DNA of 64,000 bases from Sphingomonas sp. Leaf357. Its GTDB lineage: Bacteria; Pseudomonadota; Alphaproteobacteria; Sphingomonadales; Sphingomonadaceae. Positions 61,911 to 64,000 of the stretch are shown here, in pieces; positions within the stretch are counted from its first letter, which is position 1, and each line of letters opens with the position of its first letter. Below the pieces are notes generated by a model that saw only the letters and a program-made list of their open reading frames with translations, did no database searches and was not told the DNA's origin. The stretch spans positions 1,817,398 to 1,881,397 of the forward strand of contig NZ_LMPM01000001.1 in assembly GCF_001423845.1 (NCBI RefSeq), in the 5' to 3' direction. A program made the translations under genes and the position numbers.

Positions 61911-62534
61911 TCAGTTCAGCTTCGGCAGCACCACGCCGTTAACCACGTGGACGACGCCGTTCGACTGACGCACGTCCGGGATCTCGAGATAGCTCTTGTT
62001 GCCGTTGACGTCGGTCAGCGAGACGGCCTGGCCTTCCTTGGCTGCGGTCAGCGGCTCGCCTTCGACGGTGGTCAGCACGGTCTTGCCACCGCCGGCGTCG
62101 ATCTTGGCGATCAGATCTGTCGCGCTGATCTTGCCGGGCACGACGTGATAGGTCAGCACCTTGACCAAGGTCGCCTTGTTCTCGGGCTTCAGCAGCGTGT
62201 CGACCGTGCCCGGGGCGAGGCGCGAGAAGGCGTCGTTGGTCGGCGCGAAGACGGTGAACGGGCCGGGACCGGACAGCGTCTCTGCAAGGCCAGCGGCCTT
62301 CACGGCGGCGACCAGGGTCGTCAGGTTCGGTGCGGTCGAGGCGTTTGCAACGATCGTCTTGGTCGCATCCATCGCGGCTCCACCGACGGCGGGGTTCGGC
62401 GCGGCGGGCGCGGGCGCGGCGGCGGCCGGCGCAGCTTGCGCCGGGGCGGCGGGCGCTGCGGTCTGGGCCGAGGCGGCGGTGATCGACAACGCGCCGGCCA
62501 GCGCGACCAGCGGGAATTTGGCGATGAAGGTCAT
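61911..62534 (-). CDS. Fasciclin (FAS1) domain secreted protein
   Basis: A 207-residue exported protein. Signal peptide MTFIAKFPLVALAGALSITAASAQ, then a long Ala/Pro linker (about 25-55), then one FAS1 domain with AGLAETLSGPGPFTVFAPTNDAFSRLAPGTVDTLL and VLTYHVVPGKIS, and the closing NGVVHVVNGVVLPKLN. FAS1 domains act in adhesion or surface association. It is convergent with moaE. Confidence 0.93.
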   Translation of the reverse strand: MTFIAKFPLVALAGALSITAASAQTAAPAAPAQAAPAAAAPAPAAPNPAVGGAAMDATKTIVANASTAPNLTTLVAAVKAAGLAETLSGPGPFTVFAPTNDAFSRLAPGTVDTLLKPENKATLVKVLTYHVVPGKISATDLIAKIDAGGGKTVLTTVEGEPLTAAKEGQAVSLTDVNGNKSYLEIPDVRQSNGVVHVVNGVVLPKLN

Positions 62535-62608
62535 GTTTCTCTCCGGATTGATAGGCTGCGCCCGAGGGCACGCACCGGGAGATACGTTCCAAATCGCGAA
62601 TGGTTTCC

Positions 62609-63508
62609 TCAGCGCGCCTCGGCCAGGGCACGGGCGAGCAGGTGAAAGTCCTTTTCGCGGGGCGACGCGCGCCGCCAGACCAGGGCGATCCGGCGCGACG
62701 GATTTTCGGCTTCCAGCGGCCGCGCGGTCAACCCCGTATGCTCCAATATTCCCGCCTTCAGCGCCATTTCCGGCAGCATCGTCACGCCCAAGCCGTTATC
62801 GACCATCTGCACGATCGTGTGTAGCGAGGTGCCCATTATCGTCGCCTCGGCGCGCAGTTCCGGGCGGTTGCAGGCAGCCAGCGCGTGATCCTTCAGGCAA
62901 TGCCCGTCTTCGAGCAGCAGCAGCCGGGTCTCGTCGATCTCCGCCGCCCGCATCGACACGGCATGCGCGCCCAGTTCCGCCTCAGGCCCGGCGATGAACA
63001 GACGGTCCTCGAAGAGCGTTTCGCTCGACACCTCGCCGCACGCGTAAGGCAGCGCCAGCAGCACGCAATCGGTGCGCCCGTTGTGCAGCCCCTCGCATGC
63101 CGCGCCGCTCGGCTCCTCGCGCAGGAACAGCCTCAGGTCGGGATACTCGGCGCGCAACCGCGGCAGGATGCTCGGCAGCATGAACGGTGCGATCGTCGGG
63201 ATCACGCTCATGCGCAGCTCGCCCGATAGCGGCCGGCCGGCGGCGCGGGCGAGATCGCCCAACTCCTCCGCCTCGCGCAGCACGCGGCGGGCCTTGTCCG
63301 AAATGCGTTCGCCGATTGGCGTGAAGCGCACCACGCGGCGCGTGCGCTCGACCAGCACCACGCCGATCAGCGTCTCGAGTTCGCGGATGCCCGCCGACAG
63401 CGTGGATTGCGTGACGAAGCACGCCTCCGCCGCGCGGCTGAAGTGACCATGATCCCTGAGCGCGACAAGATATTGCAACTGCTTCAAGGTCGGGAGATAG
63501 GTCGCCAT
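62609..63508 (-). CDS. oxyR: LysR-family peroxide sensor OxyR
   Basis: A 299-residue regulator. N-terminal winged HTH (LKQLQYLVALRDHGHFSRAAEACFVTQSTLSAGIRELE) and a C-terminal sensor domain that contains LEDGHCLKDHALAAC, the two redox-active cysteines nine residues apart as in E. coli OxyR (C199/C208). Peroxide forms the disulfide and activates antioxidant genes. The start is 63508 or 63511 (two tandem ATGs). Adjacent gene: a TSUP permease. Confidence 0.94.
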   Translation of the reverse strand: MATYLPTLKQLQYLVALRDHGHFSRAAEACFVTQSTLSAGIRELETLIGVVLVERTRRVVRFTPIGERISDKARRVLREAEELGDLARAAGRPLSGELRMSVIPTIAPFMLPSILPRLRAEYPDLRLFLREEPSGAACEGLHNGRTDCVLLALPYACGEVSSETLFEDRLFIAGPEAELGAHAVSMRAAEIDETRLLLLEDGHCLKDHALAACNRPELRAEATIMGTSLHTIVQMVDNGLGVTMLPEMALKAGILEHTGLTARPLEAENPSRRIALVWRRASPREKDFHLLARALAEAR

Positions 63509-63581
63509 CATCGCTCCGCTCGATCAATAATCGTCGGATAGACTATAGGATCGATAAAGCGCCGGACAGTATCGGTCGCCG

Positions 63582-64000
63582 TTATTTCAGCGCGACATAG
63601 AGGTTGAAGATGCTGGTCAGTGTCAGGATCGCACCGACCAGGAACATCAGCGTCTTTGCCGGAACGCGCCGTGCGAGCAGCGCTCCAAACGGAGCCGCGA
63701 TCACGCCGCCGATCAGCAGGCCGACCGTCGCCATCGTGAACGCAGCGAGCCCCAATTGTGTGATGAACGTGGCGGAGATCGTCGCGGTCAGGAAGAATTC
63801 GGCGGTGTTGACGGTGCCGACCGTCATGCGTGGCGAGGCACCCTGGACCAGCAGGTTGCTCGTCACCACCGGCCCCCAGCCGCCGCCGCCCGCCGCATCA
63901 AGGAAACCGCCGACCAGGCCGAGCGGCTCGACGATCTTCGGCTCGCGCTCGCGCGGTGGATAGCGCAGCGCGCGGAACAGCAGGTACAGGCCGATGCACG
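63582..64000 (-). CDS. Sulfite exporter TauE/SafE (TSUP) family permease, 5' part missing
   Basis: The last 139 codons are visible: an Arg-rich loop (LRYPPREREPKIVEPLG), then LVGGFLDAAGGGGWGPVVTSNLL, the conserved TSUP central motif, and a series of membrane helices (EFFLTATISATFITQLG, TMATVGLLIGGVIAAPFGALLARR, LMFLVGAILTLTSIFNLYVAL). TSUP members export sulfite or organosulfur anions. The gene begins beyond the right window edge and reads leftwards toward oxyR. Confidence 0.9.
   Translation of the reverse strand, partial: CIGLYLLFRALRYPPREREPKIVEPLGLVGGFLDAAGGGGWGPVVTSNLLVQGASPRMTVGTVNTAEFFLTATISATFITQLGLAAFTMATVGLLIGGVIAAPFGALLARRVPAKTLMFLVGAILTLTSIFNLYVALK

Overview
The window is a chromosomal segment of a high-GC alphaproteobacterium, most likely Sphingomonas or a close sphingomonad. 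The signs are a PEP-CTERM protein with the PEPxxWA-type sorting tail, a TorF-family porin, a MucR-family regulator, an operon-borne SufBCDS system with an Rrf2 regulator, and many short palindromic intergenic repeats of kinds common in sphingomonad genomes. No rRNA, tRNA, CRISPR array, prophage or insertion sequence was recognised. About 77 protein genes are supported. Two are cut by the window ends: a DedA-family gene on the left and a TauE/SafE-family gene on the right.

Layout. 1-10.6 kb: dedA (partial), gshB, yraN, rsmI, a divergent LpoA-like penicillin-binding-protein activator, hemW, a VOC protein, a DUF3617 lipoprotein, a ferredoxin-NADP reductase coupled to an unknown gene, uvrB and a PRC-barrel protein. 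10.6-17.6 kb: an MHS-type MFS transporter, a small lipoprotein, a region of about 280 nt that looks like a structured RNA (12811-13093), a secreted amidase, a DUF2721 protein, a BioF2/FemAB-like acyltransferase and a PEP-CTERM protein with a sigma-54-like promoter. 17.7-33 kb is a conserved alphaproteobacterial housekeeping string on the minus strand: nifU-like, nitroreductase, tsaB, rimI, mucR, fur, plsC, miaB, phoH, ybeY, corC, lnt, metK, trmB. It is interrupted by a vapBC toxin-antitoxin pair between phoH and ybeY, and by a VOC / PHA-system / sorbosone-dehydrogenase block between corC and lnt.

33-43 kb: an aspartyl/asparaginyl hydroxylase-like (LpxO-like) gene, a large M16 peptidase, a long-chain acyl-CoA synthetase, gamma-glutamyltransferase, pyrD and an AraC regulator. 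43.4-49.6 kb: the suf operon (Rrf2 regulator, sufB, an unknown small gene, sufC, sufD, sufS, a SufT-like MIP18 protein, an IscA/SufA-type protein). Its gene junctions have been reshaped by palindromic repeats that supply a possible start codon, a C-terminus and an N-terminus. 49.7-58.1 kb: an NTF2-like protein, a small secreted protein, an OmpR/EnvZ-type two-component pair, a carbonic anhydrase-SulP operon, a TorF porin, a HerA-like ATPase and a 54-residue membrane protein. 58.2-64 kb: a membrane-tethered LuxR/DUF4019 regulator, an LplT-like MFS protein, pgsA-moaD-moaE, a fasciclin protein, oxyR and a partial TSUP permease.

The most interesting unexplained object is 12811-13093. It has a 14-nt perfect complement of the 16S rRNA 3' end, very short overlapping reading frames, several nested helices and an intrinsic terminator, with no protein gene to account for them.
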